NCBI GenBank assembly: GCA_918026815.1
Contig: CAKJVC010000150.1
Coordinates: 1,116,001-1,180,000 of the forward strand
Direction of reading: 5' to 3'
DNA from: Chalara sp. BL73
Lineage: Eukaryota > Ascomycota > Leotiomycetes > Helotiales
Length of the DNA: 64,000 nt
Part shown: piece by piece, positions 12,209 to 23,426 of the stretch
Numbering within the stretch: position 1 is the stretch's first letter
How the letters are laid out: each line of letters starts with the position of its first letter
The notes under the pieces: model-generated
What the model was told of the DNA's origin: nothing
Databases searched by the model: none
Seen by the model: the letters and a program-made list of their open reading frames with translations, nothing else
Made by a program: the position numbers and the translations under genes

Positions 12209-15200
12209 TTATTCACCTTTGCTGCGGCTGTTCATTGCCAATAGCCACCTTACCTCTTTGTGGCCGTTCTTTTCCGCCCACCACAATGGTGTCCGACCAA
12301 ACTTAGACTCTCTACAGTTTGGGTTCACACCACCTTTTTGAAGCAGCAGTCTCACTACTTCCGCATGTCCACTTCGTGCTGCCCAGAGTAACGGCGTCCG
12401 ATTCTCCGGATCTTTAGCGTCTAGGTCCACTCCGTCTGTCTCAAGTAATATCGCTACTACCCTTACATGCCCTCTCTCTGCTGCCAACGATAACGGCGTC
12501 TGACCATACCAAGGGGCCACAGAGTTTAGGTCAACACCACCTTTCCTAATTAGTAATTGTGCTATTGTCACATAGCCCCTCTCCGCCGCCCATGACAATG
12601 GGGTATGACCGTACTCGGAGTCTTTAATGTTTAGCTCGGACCCATCTTTTTCGAGAAGTAGCTTCACCACCGCGTCATGTCCATTCCGCGCCGCCCATAA
12701 CAACGGCGTCCGACCATATCGAGAGTCTATGGTATTTAGGTCAACTATATCTTTCTTAATTAGTAGCTTCACCGTCTCTTCGTACCCGTGCTCCGCTGCC
12801 CATGATAGAGGTGTTTGCCCATACTGAGGTTCTTTGAAGTTAAGATCGACTCCCTCTTTCTCGATTAGTAGCTTCACTACTCCTGTATGCCTGTTTCTTA
12901 CTGCCAGCCATAACGGCGTTAGACCATTAGAACCCTTAGGGTTGAGTTCAATGCCGTCTCTCTCAAGCAATAAACCCACCAGGTCATTGAATCCTCTCTC
13001 TGACGCTACTAGCAGCGTCTGATCATACTTTGGGCCTCCAAACTTTCCCAGGCGATTTGCATTCTTCTCAGTTAGCAACTTCACCATAGCACTGTCCCCA
13101 TTACGTGTCGCTAGCAGCAGCGGCGTCCATCCGTAATTGTCTTCCAAATTAACACTAACGTCGCTAAAAGCCAACAACATCTTTGCCACCTCTTCATTCC
13201 TATTCTCCACGGCCCACAGCAGCGGGGTCCGACCAAACGAAGGATCCTTAGAGTTACGGTCAACGGCATCTTTCTTAATTAGAAGCTTCACTACTGCCTC
13301 GTCCCATTTACATACAGCCCTGGATAGTGGCGTCCATCCAGAGTCGTCTTTTGAGTTAGCGCAGGCATTAAAATTGAACGAATCTTCTAATATAGCTCGC
13401 AAGGCACTTATCAGGCTGGATCTCGACACAACATGGAGTAGACTTGGTCCCCCTGGTGGGCAATCTTTCGAGGATGGGTCCAGTGCTCGATATAAGCGGC
13501 TCCATCGTTGCAAGAGGTCCCTTGATGGCCAGCGTAAATAGTCCAAAAGATCAGATTGAGAGATATTTTTAGCCTCGGCTTGCTCCGCATGTATCACCCA
13601 GGATGTTATCGCGTAGCGAACAAAAGGGAACTCAATTCCTAAGTTCTCCCGATCCACTCTTTCAAAGTATCCTACCTCTTCCATTGCCATATAACGAATG
13701 CATGACCTGGAGAGGCGATGGTGTGCATGACCGATGGCTAAATCAATCGACATCCGAGTCCTGTCGATGAGTCGTAGACCGCCTTGGAGGACCAAGAAGT
13801 CGATGACGGATTGGTGAATAAACTGCACAATTCGTTTGTTATCACGCAGTCGGATCTCGGCGAGCCCACAAGAAAGGTGTTTAACTCTCCTCTGCATCAG
13901 TTCATTATCGTCGGTGTATTCTTCTGCATCTCGGCATTGTCGCAGTGACCTGTACGGCGTGTCGGCGTCGATAACCATTGCAAAGCGCAATTCGTCTAAG
14001 GTCAGAGGCTGAGTAGCGAAAAGTATCCACTGTATAAGTTTTAGTGACCTTGGTCTGTTGTCCGGGTCTATGTCTGTTAGGAGCTCCCGATAGAGCTCAT
14101 TTAAGTTTTGGGGAGTCCGTTGGATTACATTACTAATCACCCTGCGGTCTTCCCCTCTAAGCTCGAGTTGGATAACTTTATCAACAGCAAGAGATGCCCA
14201 TTGGAAACTGCCACCCGCACGTTCTATTATCGCGTCCTGGAGCCGGCTTCGGTTACCTTTGAGTTCATATCGCACATACGTCGTTATATCAGTTTTATTT
14301 TCCGTCTCGACGCAAATCTCCGGCCCATAATCCAAGAATAAGGCTGGATAGTGACGACAGGAGAAACAAATGCCGAGAGTATTTTTGTACCGAGTTTCAT
14401 GAGTAAACGAAGCCCTCAAAAGCCTCTGAAATCCCCTTACAATTTCAATGGCCGCCTTCTCCCCGCATTCATCTAGCGCATCAACAATGATTCGTATCGA
14501 GTATCTGCCAGACTTCAAGAGCTTCTCAAACAAACTCTCAAGGATATTTTGTAGCTCACTCAGATGCCAGTTCCAGTCTATTCCAGGCCCTCCTATAGCC
14601 TCGCATTTCTTCTCAAAAGACTTTTTAAGGTCAGATAACAAATCGGGCACTTGTTCACGAATGTGGTCAATAGTTTGATATAAAATTGATTGGAAGAGAC
14701 CAAGAGCTGTTTTCTGGAGCTCGGTGCCACGGCCATGGAAGAAGAATGAAGCAAGCAGAACTTTATTTAGAGATCGAGGTTTAAGTTCGTTAATTTTCCG
14801 AAGGGCGTGCCTCAGCAGAGTTGACTTTCCAGTGCCTGGATTTCCCCGGATCCATAGCAATCCTTGCTTCTGATCAAGCCACTCTCGTAATGTCTTGTGT
14901 TCCAGTAACCATGTACATGTACCATCCGCGGCGGGCTTGATATCGTTTTGGCGATCATACATCTCTCTGAAATGGAGAGACTTAAGGAGCTGCATGATAG
15001 TTGGATCGGGAGGGTTGGAATCGGTATCGCTGGCGCCTGATACACAAAGCCATTGTTAGCTATACAAATATAGTCAAATCCGTTTACCCGGTGTTGCAAA
15101 ATATGTTTAGGAGACGTAATATTCGTAGCAGGAATACAAAAATTATGGGCAAATTTACAGAAATTTTCCCACGTGACTCTACTCGAGATGAGATATGATG

Positions 15201-16352
15201 TTGCTATAGTTCCTCCATCCCTGCCCATAGCCAAATGAATACCAGTACTCCCATGTATCCAAACCCTAAGGTTTTGACCGATCTGGTGAATGCCTACGGT
15301 CACTCACATATGGTCACGTGTTATATATCTCATATTCGTAGAAATAAACTTAGAAAATATTGTTTTGACTAACCGTTTCGTAAATATTTTATCTCCTCTA
15401 CCACTCTCTCCGCCATAGTGAGAATAATTTCTCGAGCATACGCGGCAGCCGTTGCCGCCGCATATTCCTGCCAGTTCTTGTTCTTATGCGAGTCCGAGTA
15501 ATCGCAAATTCCCCGAATAACAAGACAAGGGAAGACATCCATCAAGCCAGCCGCTTCCATTTCAAAGCAAAGTGCATTGTTATACTTTGAGCTGATCTCA
15601 TCTCTCTTCTCCCCAGACTTCATGACTAAATCTCCTGAGAGAATCGTGCTATAATGTATTCGAATCTCTCCTGGGGGGTCACGATCCGGTCGTTCTACCT
15701 CGTAACGCTGGTCGTGTAAACTGCACTGTGTGCCATCTTCGTGGTTATAATTGGCTAAGAATAGCCGGTCGGGGAGAGAGGGGTTCCTGTACAGATCTTT
15801 CATCCTTGGAAGCTTCTCGAAGCGTTGTAGGTGATTTATGAACAAGTCCTCCTCTCCTTCTTCTGTCATATAGTACTGGTTGTCTACCTTGTCAACAACC
15901 TTTAGCAGTAGTGCTGGAGGTTTATTGAGTGTTCGGGTGACTTCAATATCATCTGGAAGTTGTTTCCCAAGGTCATATTGCACGACGGCGGGCCCTACCT
16001 CCGGTGCGCCGACCACGACATCTCCCAGCCGAACGTCATGCTTCGGAAGGTGAGGCACCCCTCCCCCAATCCCAACTAGCAAACCTACTCTGATATTCTT
16101 AAAGGTCAAGCGTATCCGGCCCACGACGTCAGCAATAGCCACTTTCCCTTGCGCACCTCTTGGAGGCCCTGCAATGGCAACATTGTGGTTTCCAATTTTT
16201 CCTAGCGTATATTCGTTGTCGTCCTCTAGGCGCAGAGGGATTGACTCGTGCTTCTCGTCCAACATCACAGTTATCGCCTTCAACTCCAGGAGCTTGATGT
16301 AAATAAGTCCTACAGTATAAGCATCGGCCGTGAGCTTAATTTTGGAAGCCAT
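12209..16352 (-). CDS. NLR-type receptor: nucleoside phosphorylase-like, NACHT and ankyrin repeats
   Basis: Two exons on the minus strand, 16352-15374 and 15036-12209, join in phase (codon G|GC at the junction) across a 337-bp intron with GTTAGT..CAG borders. The product is about 1268 aa. Exon 1 encodes a nucleoside phosphorylase/MTA-SAH nucleosidase-like domain: TADAYTVGLIYIK, VGLLVGIGGGVP, the acidic ALCFEMEAAGL signature and VIRGICDYSDSHKN. Exon 2 starts with a short linker, then a NACHT NTPase with Walker A GNPGTGKST and Walker B RIIVDALDECGE. The last ~385 residues are about 11 ankyrin repeats (repeated G.TPL.WAA.RG....VKLLL). This is the tripartite layout of fungal NOD-like receptors tied to heterokaryon incompatibility and allorecognition, cytosolic, with ankyrin repeats as sensor. 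The start at 16352 (MASKIKLTADAYTVG) fits family members; an in-frame ATG at 16463 would add 37 residues with no homology. Without the splice, exon 1 would stop two residues later. Confidence 0.85.
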
Positions 16353-17144
16353 AGTCGGCGTATTCAAGTGGTGCCTGTCCGAACTGCTGACCACTGAGTT
16401 TTGGGATTCCAGGTTGCTATTCCAGCAAATCGTATTAGCTCCGGCCCGAGAATTGATATGCATTGCAGTGAGAAGAGAGAACCTTCTTTAGAAGGAATCT
16501 AGCGACTATTCGAAGCTTTGCTCTACTTGGGTGGGTCCCATGTGCTGCAGCAAGAGAGTACTCAGGCTGGTTGGAGAAGCCAGGCTCTGGTGGAGATAAG
16601 GAGGAGGACCACGGATGGCTTGGACGTGGTGCGGCGAGTTTCGTCGGTTTGAGTTTTAGGAACAGTAGTATTCTGCTGGAGGACAGGCCAACGCACACGA
16701 AGATTTGGCTGACAGACGTGAGAAGCAGCAGGTTCTAGATGCAGAATAACTCCTCATCGAAGAAATTGTACCTTTCCAAGTGCCCGAGCTAACATCGTAG
16801 GATTTTGGTATGAGCGACGGGATGACGATGTGTTCGGGCGGGGCAATTCAGGCGCCAACATATACAGTAAGATAAGCGGGAACTCATAGCGTTAATGTGC
16901 AACTTTGTGCTTGGATAGGATCGGTAACAGAGCCAATGGGTTTACCCGACCAAGACTTTTCACAAAATTGGACCTTACCATATCGAGATTCTTCTGTTTT
17001 GGACCACTTTGAATTTGAGAATGCTAACCATTGCTCCCAATATGCTTTTATGGATCCATTGAACAACGTTCAATTGATAAATGTGACCTTCATATTTATT
17101 TACAAGTCGCCGCATCACACGTGACCAGTGACAACATTCACCTG
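16353..17144. other. upstream region of the NLR gene
   Basis: No gene recognised. It is presumed to hold the NLR promoter. The right end borders a retrotransposon LTR. Confidence 0.35.
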
Positions 17145-17289
17145 TGTCAGAAATAGGAGGTATTAGGCAGGGAGTCAATTAGAGGATCTGTGAGGGTATC
17201 ACGGCGATGGAATACAGGCTTATAAAAGCGTTATGTAGTGATGATATTCTCTACAATTACGGCTATAATCTGTGTGTGCGTGAGGTGCT

Positions 17290-17327
17290 CTAGCTCCTTG
17301 GCATACTCCCGTAAGCCGAGGAGCTAG
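17290..17327. repeat. inverted repeat (hairpin 1) in the LTR
   Basis: CTAGCTCCTTGGC (17290-17302) pairs with GCCGAGGAGCTAG (17315-17327), 13-bp arms with one mismatch and a 12-nt loop. Confidence 0.8.
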
Positions 17328-17391
17328 AAAATCTCTTACAAGTCTACAACGTAGATACATGACATACTGTTGGAACGCATGTAACTAGTCA

Positions 17392-17436
17392 CGTGAAGAG
17401 TTGTAGGTCCCTTTCGGGACCTACAACCTCTTCGCG
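17392..17436. repeat. long inverted repeat (hairpin 2) in the LTR
   Basis: GTTGTAGGTCCC (17400-17411) pairs perfectly with GGGACCTACAAC (17416-17427) around the loop TTTC. The stem extends outward through GAAGAG/CTCTTC with one bulged base, so the total stem is about 18 bp. Confidence 0.85.
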
Positions 17437-17623
17437 ACACGTAGCTTAGAAACAACAATCGACACACATCTTACACCTGACGCCAACGAGCATACTAAGT
17501 GAAATCACTAGTCTGCCCGGCGACCCGTGAGATGCAGTCGACCGACACATACAATACAAGCACCTACAACTCGTATTCTATCGACATGATACCCTCTATC
17601 AGTTTCATATTCCTAACAATCTG

Positions 17624-17712
17624 TGTTAGAAATAGGATCTATTGGCCAGAGGACCAATTAGAGGATCTGCGAGAGCATCACAACAATAGAATACGGGCTT
17701 ATTAGGAGCGTT
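17624..17712. mobile_element. truncated second LTR of the same family
   Basis: It starts TGTTAGAAATAGG directly after the flank of the first LTR and can be aligned with 17145-17235 for ~88 bp (shared AATTAGAGGATCTG and GGGCTTAT blocks) before similarity ends. Either the first LTR inserted exactly at the edge of an older one, or a tandem arrangement was truncated. Confidence 0.6.
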
Positions 17713-18707
17713 ACAACAATGCCAGGCGGCAGAACACAAAAGGGAAGCAAGATTACAGCCAAAGAACTCAACACTGTGTTAGACTTTGCGGAGCAACCTG
17801 GGAGATTTAGGAACAGAGTACAGAGCTAGAAAGCACGAACGCCGGATAAGAGAGGGCCCGCCCTCATGTCGTTTTAGAACAACGAGCTGTACATTAGACT
17901 TAGATGGAAGTGGCATGTAGCCTGCATATCCTGAGAAGGGATGGGTTAGGGGAATTGAATCTATGAACCACGAACCATTGTGGTGGTAGGGGCTATCTTT
18001 GATTAAATCCTTGTCATTAGTTGACGGATAGAATAGTCCCAAAATCCCCTGGGTCAGTTCTTCGTATGCTTCCTTGAGTTAGTGACTAGTAGGAAAATTC
18101 CGGCATCCTTCGACGCGACACGGCAGCGTCTTTCGGCATATTTGAGATTTGATATACTGAAGCCCGAGCCTAGACGCCTGCCGCTGCATGTTGTTGATAT
18201 TGAGATAGTACAGATTTAATCCCGCGGAACCTTCTCCGGAATTCGTATTTGTGGAGGTGAATGTGGGGTCCCCATGTAATCTGAGGAACCTTAAATTTGT
18301 TCCAATCAAAGGGAGGGGAATATTGTAGGGCATGGCGTTGAGCCGTCATAAGTAAGCATGAAAAGCATGAAACAATAATCAGCAAGCTCATTTATCAATT
18401 TTCGATCGAAAGTCTCTGGTTCGTGTACTACAAACCACATCGATACCGTTTGAAAATTCAATCCACCCAGCCAACCTTCGCAGCCACAAGGTTGACATTG
18501 TGAGCATTATAAGTCAGCTACACCTCCGCACATGTCCCTTCCGATCTATTTTACGTGCCAAACCATGTCCTGGTTGTCCAGTCGCGTGTTTTCCTTGTCA
18601 TTGTACCGAAATAGGTGGCGCACAAATCGCTGATATCTTCCGAATATAGAAATTTGGTCATTCTATCCGACAGCATTTGGGAGCATTTACAGTCGCTGCC
18701 GTCGACC
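17713..18707. other. intergenic; upstream region of the MFS gene
   Basis: About 1 kb without a recognised gene. On the minus strand 18042-17779 is an open frame (MGLFYPSTNDKD...) with no family signature. 18220-18231 reads ATCCCGCGGAAC, one base away from the palindrome found upstream of the cluster genes, and lies ~480 bp before the MFS start. Confidence 0.4.
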
Positions 18708-20561
18708 ATGAGTACGGTGTCCACTGATCGCGAGCCCAACACAGGCCTTGAAGATGAGGATAGAGGTATTCGTGTACATGCAAGGACATTGGTTGTGGTT
18801 GGGGTATGATTTTGATCGGTCCTTGTCACGATATGGGATGCTAAGTCAACTGACAGGCGATAAACTTTGCGTACCTCGCACAAATCATGATGATTATTGG
18901 ATCTGGATTCTTCGCACAGACTTTTGCACAGCTGCTTGGGGGGTCCGATCGGACTGTATGGTTGAGTACCTCTATCAACATCCTAACAACAGCCCTTTGT
19001 CCTCCGGTAAGCCAGGCTGCCGACTACTGGGGTAGAAAATGGTTCCTCGTCGGATCCCAAGCATGCGGCTTTGCTGGCTCGATAATTATTTCTCGAGCCC
19101 AGTCGATGGATACCGTCATAGGAGGCTTCATAATTATAGGCATCTGCTCTGGTACACAGGCCCTTTCGTTTGCTGTCGTCTCAGAAGTTTTGCCTCGGAG
19201 CTACAGGCCATTTGCGCAGACGAGCTTGAACCTGACCTCCGGCCTGGCTGCAATAATTGTTATCTGTATGGGGGGCTCATTGGTACGCGCCGGTCAGGAC
19301 AACTACAGAAGCTTCTTCTATCTTGTAGCGGCTATTTTTGGAGTTGCCACGCTCGCCGTCATCATATGCTACAACCCGCCGCCACGAGAACTGCAAATAT
19401 CTCTGAGCACCAGCGAGAAGCTTCGAAGGCTGGACTGGGTAGGTTACCTCCTCTTAACACCCGGCCTAGTGCTATTCTGCATTGCATTAGCATGGAGTCA
19501 GAATCCTTACCCTTGGAAGGATCCTCACATTCTTGCGCCACTCACCATCGGTGTTATTCTCCTGGCTGCGTTTTGCCTATACGAATGGCGTTTCAAGAAC
19601 GATGGAATGGTTCACCATGACCTTTTCAAAACCAGGAACTTCCCGATTGCCTTGATCACCATCTTCGACGAAGGACTAGTATTCTTTGCTGTCAACACAT
19701 ACTATGCCTTCGAAATTAGTGTTTTCAGGAACACCGATCTCTTAGACTCCGGCCTACACTTCATGATTATGTTCCTGGCCACCTCAGTGAGTGCGATCAT
19801 CATTTCTCAAATCTCAAGGCGCTATAAACTAGTCCGGTGGCCACTCTTAAGCGGATTCTTATGCTTGTTACTTTTCTTTGTCGTAATGGCAACTGTGACA
19901 CCACGTAGCGATCCCAACGGATTCTGGGCATATGCGATCATCAGCGGAATAGCTTTAGGGTTCATCCTGCCCCTGATCGTGGTGGCTGGTCAGCTGAGCA
20001 CAACTGCTGAGCTAATTTCAATTGGCACTGGCCTCATAATGTCTATTAGAGCTCTGGGTGCCACTGTCGGCCTGGCAATCAACAATGCAATCTTCAATAA
20101 CACGCTGTCCAAGAACATCCCTGCCAAGATAGCTGAGACTACCCTACCGCTTGGCCTACCACCAACTTCTCTGTCTGCTCTTATTCCTGCTCTTCTCGCC
20201 CACGATCAGGATGCGTTAATGAAAATTCCAGGGATTACATCAGAGATTCTGTCAGCTGCTGGCGCTGGACTGGTGGACGCATATTACACTGCTTTCCGGA
20301 ATGTATGGATTGCAGCAGCCTGCTTCGTGGTCCCGGGTATCATAGGTAAGAAATAGGCATATCTCAACCGCACATGAATAGTGCTGACATATGGCAGCTG
20401 CATGGTTCTCCTTCGATCCGAAGAAGGAGTTCAATGACCACATTGACGCTCCAGCCGAACTTATCCTAGTTGAAGAGCAGGCCCGTGCTAAGGCTGAGAT
20501 GGTCGATGTCCGAGCCGAAAAATGGATAGACGGCAGGGTGCAGCAAGAAGAAGTTATCTAA
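18708..20561 (+). CDS. MFS efflux transporter, 14-TM drug:H+ antiporter type
   Basis: Three exons, 18708-18803, 18857-20345 and 20398-20561, join in phase to about 582 aa. This is the usual size of 14-span fungal exporters of the trichothecene/siderophore pump group (TRI12-like). Visible marks are a short acidic N-terminus (MSTVSTDREPNTGLEDED), an early span starting INFAYLAQIMMIIGSGFF, loop motif A as QAADYWGRKW, and AFRNVWIAAACF before the last span. The cytosolic tail is Glu/Lys-rich (KAEMVDVRAEKW). Both introns are 52-53 bp with good borders; the last one begins GTAAGA and ends GGCAG. It would sit in the plasma membrane and export a small molecule. Its neighbours downstream are a regulator relic, a P450 pseudogene and TF1, so it may have served the same cluster, but no exact copy of the shared palindrome lies upstream. 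Confidence 0.92.
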
Positions 20562-20870
20562 AATGCTCCTGGAATTCATGAACCATCAAAAGCCAATCTA
20601 TGCAATGTTCAAGATCTAGCTTCTGATGCCTCATGCTGTTAACTCGTTTATTCTTGTACTCGCCTCACGAGGAATGTTTGGATGTGGCGGATACGGTGGT
20701 AGCATAGCACTAAGCATAATACCTTCTGGTGTGTCGTAGGCGAGTCAGGTACTCTATTGTGCTTGCCACGATCTCTTGTAGCCTTTCAATTCAGAATTGA
20801 TCTTTTTATAACCCTGAATCTCTTGCTTCTGCATTAAAGCATAAGACGGTGTACTGCACACTCAATTTGA
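20562..20870. other. intergenic, MFS 3' region
   Basis: No feature seen other than the presumed 3' end of the MFS transcript. Confidence 0.3.
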
Positions 20871-20874
20871 ATAG

Positions 20875-21090
20875 TGAAGTTCAAGATCTGGAAATAGAAC
20901 TGATCAATGCCGAGAGGTCATGAAGGGAGTTGCAGCATCGCGATGTTATCACAGGGAGACCGTGAAAACTCAATAACTTCTGATCTTGAGACCCATCTCA
21001 TCTGGAATGTTGATACCAATTTGAAACAAGAGAGCGAGAAACTTGAAGATATAATGATGACTTCATTGGTGGTGAGTGTTCTTTCGTCAA
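20875..21090 (+). pseudogene. relic of a Zn2Cys6 regulator (third copy of the TF1/TF2 family)
   Basis: The blocks VQDLEIELINAE, SIAMLSQGDRENS, DLETHLIWNVDTNLKQE and KLEDIMMTSLV match, in order, the end of exon 3 of TF1 (EEHLIWNVDTNMKQE, IEDVIMATLM) and TF2 (VESHLIWSTDRYMKQE, VEDIIMASLL). The match stops at the position of the same intron donor (GGTGAG). Frames differ before the SIAML block, and no zinc finger or downstream exon was found nearby. Only ~70 codons survive. Confidence 0.8.
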
Positions 21091-21665
21091 CGCTGCAGTC
21101 ACAGTCCACATGTCGCCTGTTTTGAGATTTGCCTCTGGAATCTTGGTCTTGCCCCGCTTATGAGCGATGGGCTGTAGGGTGGTGCACTACCCGAGGTTGC
21201 TGATGTTCCGCCTCACGCGATCGTTGTGATTGGTTAGAAATGAGCGACCTAAGTAGACTCTCGTGGATGGTTTATTGGTTCGTGACTCTGTTTTCTGTGA
21301 CACTATTATCTTAGATGTGTAGACTGGATGCCGGCGCCTAATCGAGGAAACGGCTCCACAAAGAAAAGTTACATGATTTTTGTCAAAGGCATAGGCAGAA
21401 GGATATGCTCCAGACATGGAACATCTTACTGCGTGTGCAGCGGGTGAGAGCTTCGAGGTTCAAGGCAGCTAGACTCTTGTAAGCAGTGTAGTGAGGGTCC
21501 AAGTTCTGCCGTACTCAGAAGCAAATTTACCAGAGGCAGCTAGGGATGTGACTCATTTTAGATTCAATGGCTGTTCTACTTAACTCTATTTTGGCAGTAA
21601 ACACTCGCTGGGAAAGCCAAGGGAACTCCATGCAGTCTCATAGAATTCATCGAGGGAACCACTTA
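21091..21665. other. intergenic
   Basis: No gene recognised. The stretch separates a plus-strand regulator relic from the 3' end of a minus-strand P450 pseudogene. Confidence 0.3.
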
Positions 21666-22940
21666 CTAGCCGCTCAGAGGATTACTGCTCATTGCTTCCT
21701 CCCATGCTTTGACAATAGCCTCTTTTCGTTCCTTATTCCACATGACCAGCTCAAACAACCACAGATTTGGCATTGTATTGAAGCCAACCGCATAATCGTA
21801 GAGTCGCACTGATATTTCACGACCGGCAGAATCCTGCTTCTTCGATATTTTCCAAGCCCAAGCGATTCGAGCTGCGAGAATGTAGAGTGATCGCCCTGCA
21901 ATATTCATCCCAGGACATATTCGACGGCCTGAGCCGAATGCAGTGAAATTCTGCAAGTTTGGGAATTTTGAGAGAGGCTCATTGTAGGTAGGAAACTCCT
22001 TTGCCAACCAACCCGTAGGATTAAAAGTCTCAGGGTCGGGGTATAGCTTAGGGTCGCGATGTATGGCCTACTGATTGGCATGTACCATAGCCCCAGCCGG
22101 CAGAAAATAATCATCGTAGATATCACTTTCGTAAGCTGGTGGGGTATGCCTCCTGCGGTGACAAGGCGCTATCGCATTATTTCTTTGATGACTGCTCGGA
22201 CAGTGGGCAACTCCGGAATGTCTTCGAATTCAGGTATTCCGGTCCCACAAACCCGATCGAGCTCTTCCACATTTGTTCCTACCTTTCTAGGTAATGGGTC
22301 ATAGCAAAAACGAAGTTCGGCATTGCTGCACTAGTTGTTCCACTGCCAGCTTCAAATATGGTTCCAACCGTGTATGCTCCTTCGTCATCAGTCGGCTCAA
22401 ATGTCTCCTGGTTTTCAAGTAACATCAGAGCAAAGCATGGCTTCACGCCGCCTTTCCTGTAGGTGGAGAGCGATGTTGGTGGGATCTCGGAAAAGGCTGT
22501 AGACCAGGCGTTTCAACTCGAGAGACTGCGACGGTTCATTTGTGGTTGCCATCTGAGGCATAGTACGCTGACGCATAAATTTTCGAACTCGTCACCATCG
22601 ATCTTGAGCTATCATCGGTCTTCCAACTCAGTCTAAAAGTTCTCTAGGAGGGATCCGCCACAAATACCGCTGTAGGGTGTGGCAAATGGCGTAAATTACG
22701 CGACAGTAGACCCGCTGGCATCAGAACCTGCTCCCCTGATGAATAAAAACTACCGCGTTCCCGCAGAAGATCATCGACAATTGCCTCCGAAGAGATGACT
22801 ACATGTTCACGCAGACCAAGTTTCAGACGGAAGATTGGCCCATAGTCGTCAGGCCAGGCTTTGAATTGTAACCAGGAGTGCTGGGTTGGAATATGTGGTA
22901 GATTGCCTAGGATAGGAACGCCCTGCGTAGTAATGTCCAT
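21666..22940 (-). pseudogene. cytochrome P450 pseudogene (E-class group I, oxidoreductase type)
   Basis: The N-terminal part is open at 22940-22644: GVPILGNLPHIP, then DYGPIFRLKLGLREHVVISS. The middle survives as out-of-frame blocks: an I-helix with GSGTTSAAM, then ELDRVCGTGIPEFEDIPELPTV and the K-helix EIMR, and YDDYFLPAGAMVHAN. The C-terminal part (22007-21666) has LAKEFPTYNEPLSKFPNLQNF and an intact heme loop FGSGRRICPGMNIAGRSL. Several frameshifts and a probable deletion around 22.45-22.65 kb inactivate it. The GxGRRxCPG loop and PAGAMVHAN block place it with the CYP2-like fungal P450s related to O-methylsterigmatocystin oxidoreductase, a different group from P450-A and P450-B here. Confidence 0.85.
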
Positions 22941-23426
22941 ATTTAGTTAGCCTTTTGAGGATGTGAGAGCCTATGAAGTGACTCAACTTTAGGCCGAGGC
23001 GGGGATTTAGTTCCCTTCGGACATCAATGTATGGACCAAGGTAGCCGCCATGCACCATCCACTGAAATGATTTGGCATCCCTGTAGAATGTTGTTCCGCG
23101 GCTGGTTCCGGTCGAAGAGGTTAGCGAGGCCGTACTTTTCGTTATCCGAGCTTAGATGCCGCCGATTGCAGGTGCGGGGGCATCGACTTTGCTACGAGTA
23201 CGAGGTCGAGCTGAAGTCCCTAGCTTGCGCCTCGGCTGCACCCCACAGGGTCCCCAGATTTCAGTTTGCGGGGTAAGGTTACCAAAGCCCTCCCGTAGGA
23301 TTATCTTTAGCGAACCAAGCGCTGAAGGGGGATTATTTATCTTTTCGATTCAACTTTGTCGGAACCCATACCTCAATCTCACCAAGTTTCCCACCCAGGG
23401 TCGGCCGTTCACTAATACCGCCTAAC
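22941..23426. other. intergenic between the P450 pseudogene and TF1 (divergent)
   Basis: A divergent promoter region of ~0.5 kb. It contains TTCCGCGG at 23094-23101 followed by CT, matching eight of ten bases of the cluster palindrome, and a second TTCCGG at 23105-23110. Confidence 0.45.

Larger units (their letters stand above)
17145..17618. mobile_element. solo LTR, Copia-like, with two hairpins
   Basis: The segment begins TGTCAGAAATAGG and ends CATATTCCTAACA, giving inverted TGTYAG...CTAACA ends typical of an LTR (474 bp). It is flanked by ACCTG on the left (17140-17144) and ATCTG on the right (17619-17623), a 5-bp target duplication with one C/T change. Inside are two strong inverted repeats, at 17290-17327 and 17392-17436. 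No gag or pol is visible on either side, so it looks like a solo LTR left by recombination. Confidence 0.65.

Noticed and set aside
14812..15303. 163-codon open frame on the minus strand (MTVGIHQIGQ...)
   Set aside because: It lies across the NLR intron and in another frame of exon 2; the in-phase splice explains the region better and the frame has no motif.
16884..17178. overlapping short open frames on both strands before the LTR
   Set aside because: No family signature, no splice extension, and no codon pattern; treated as chance frames.
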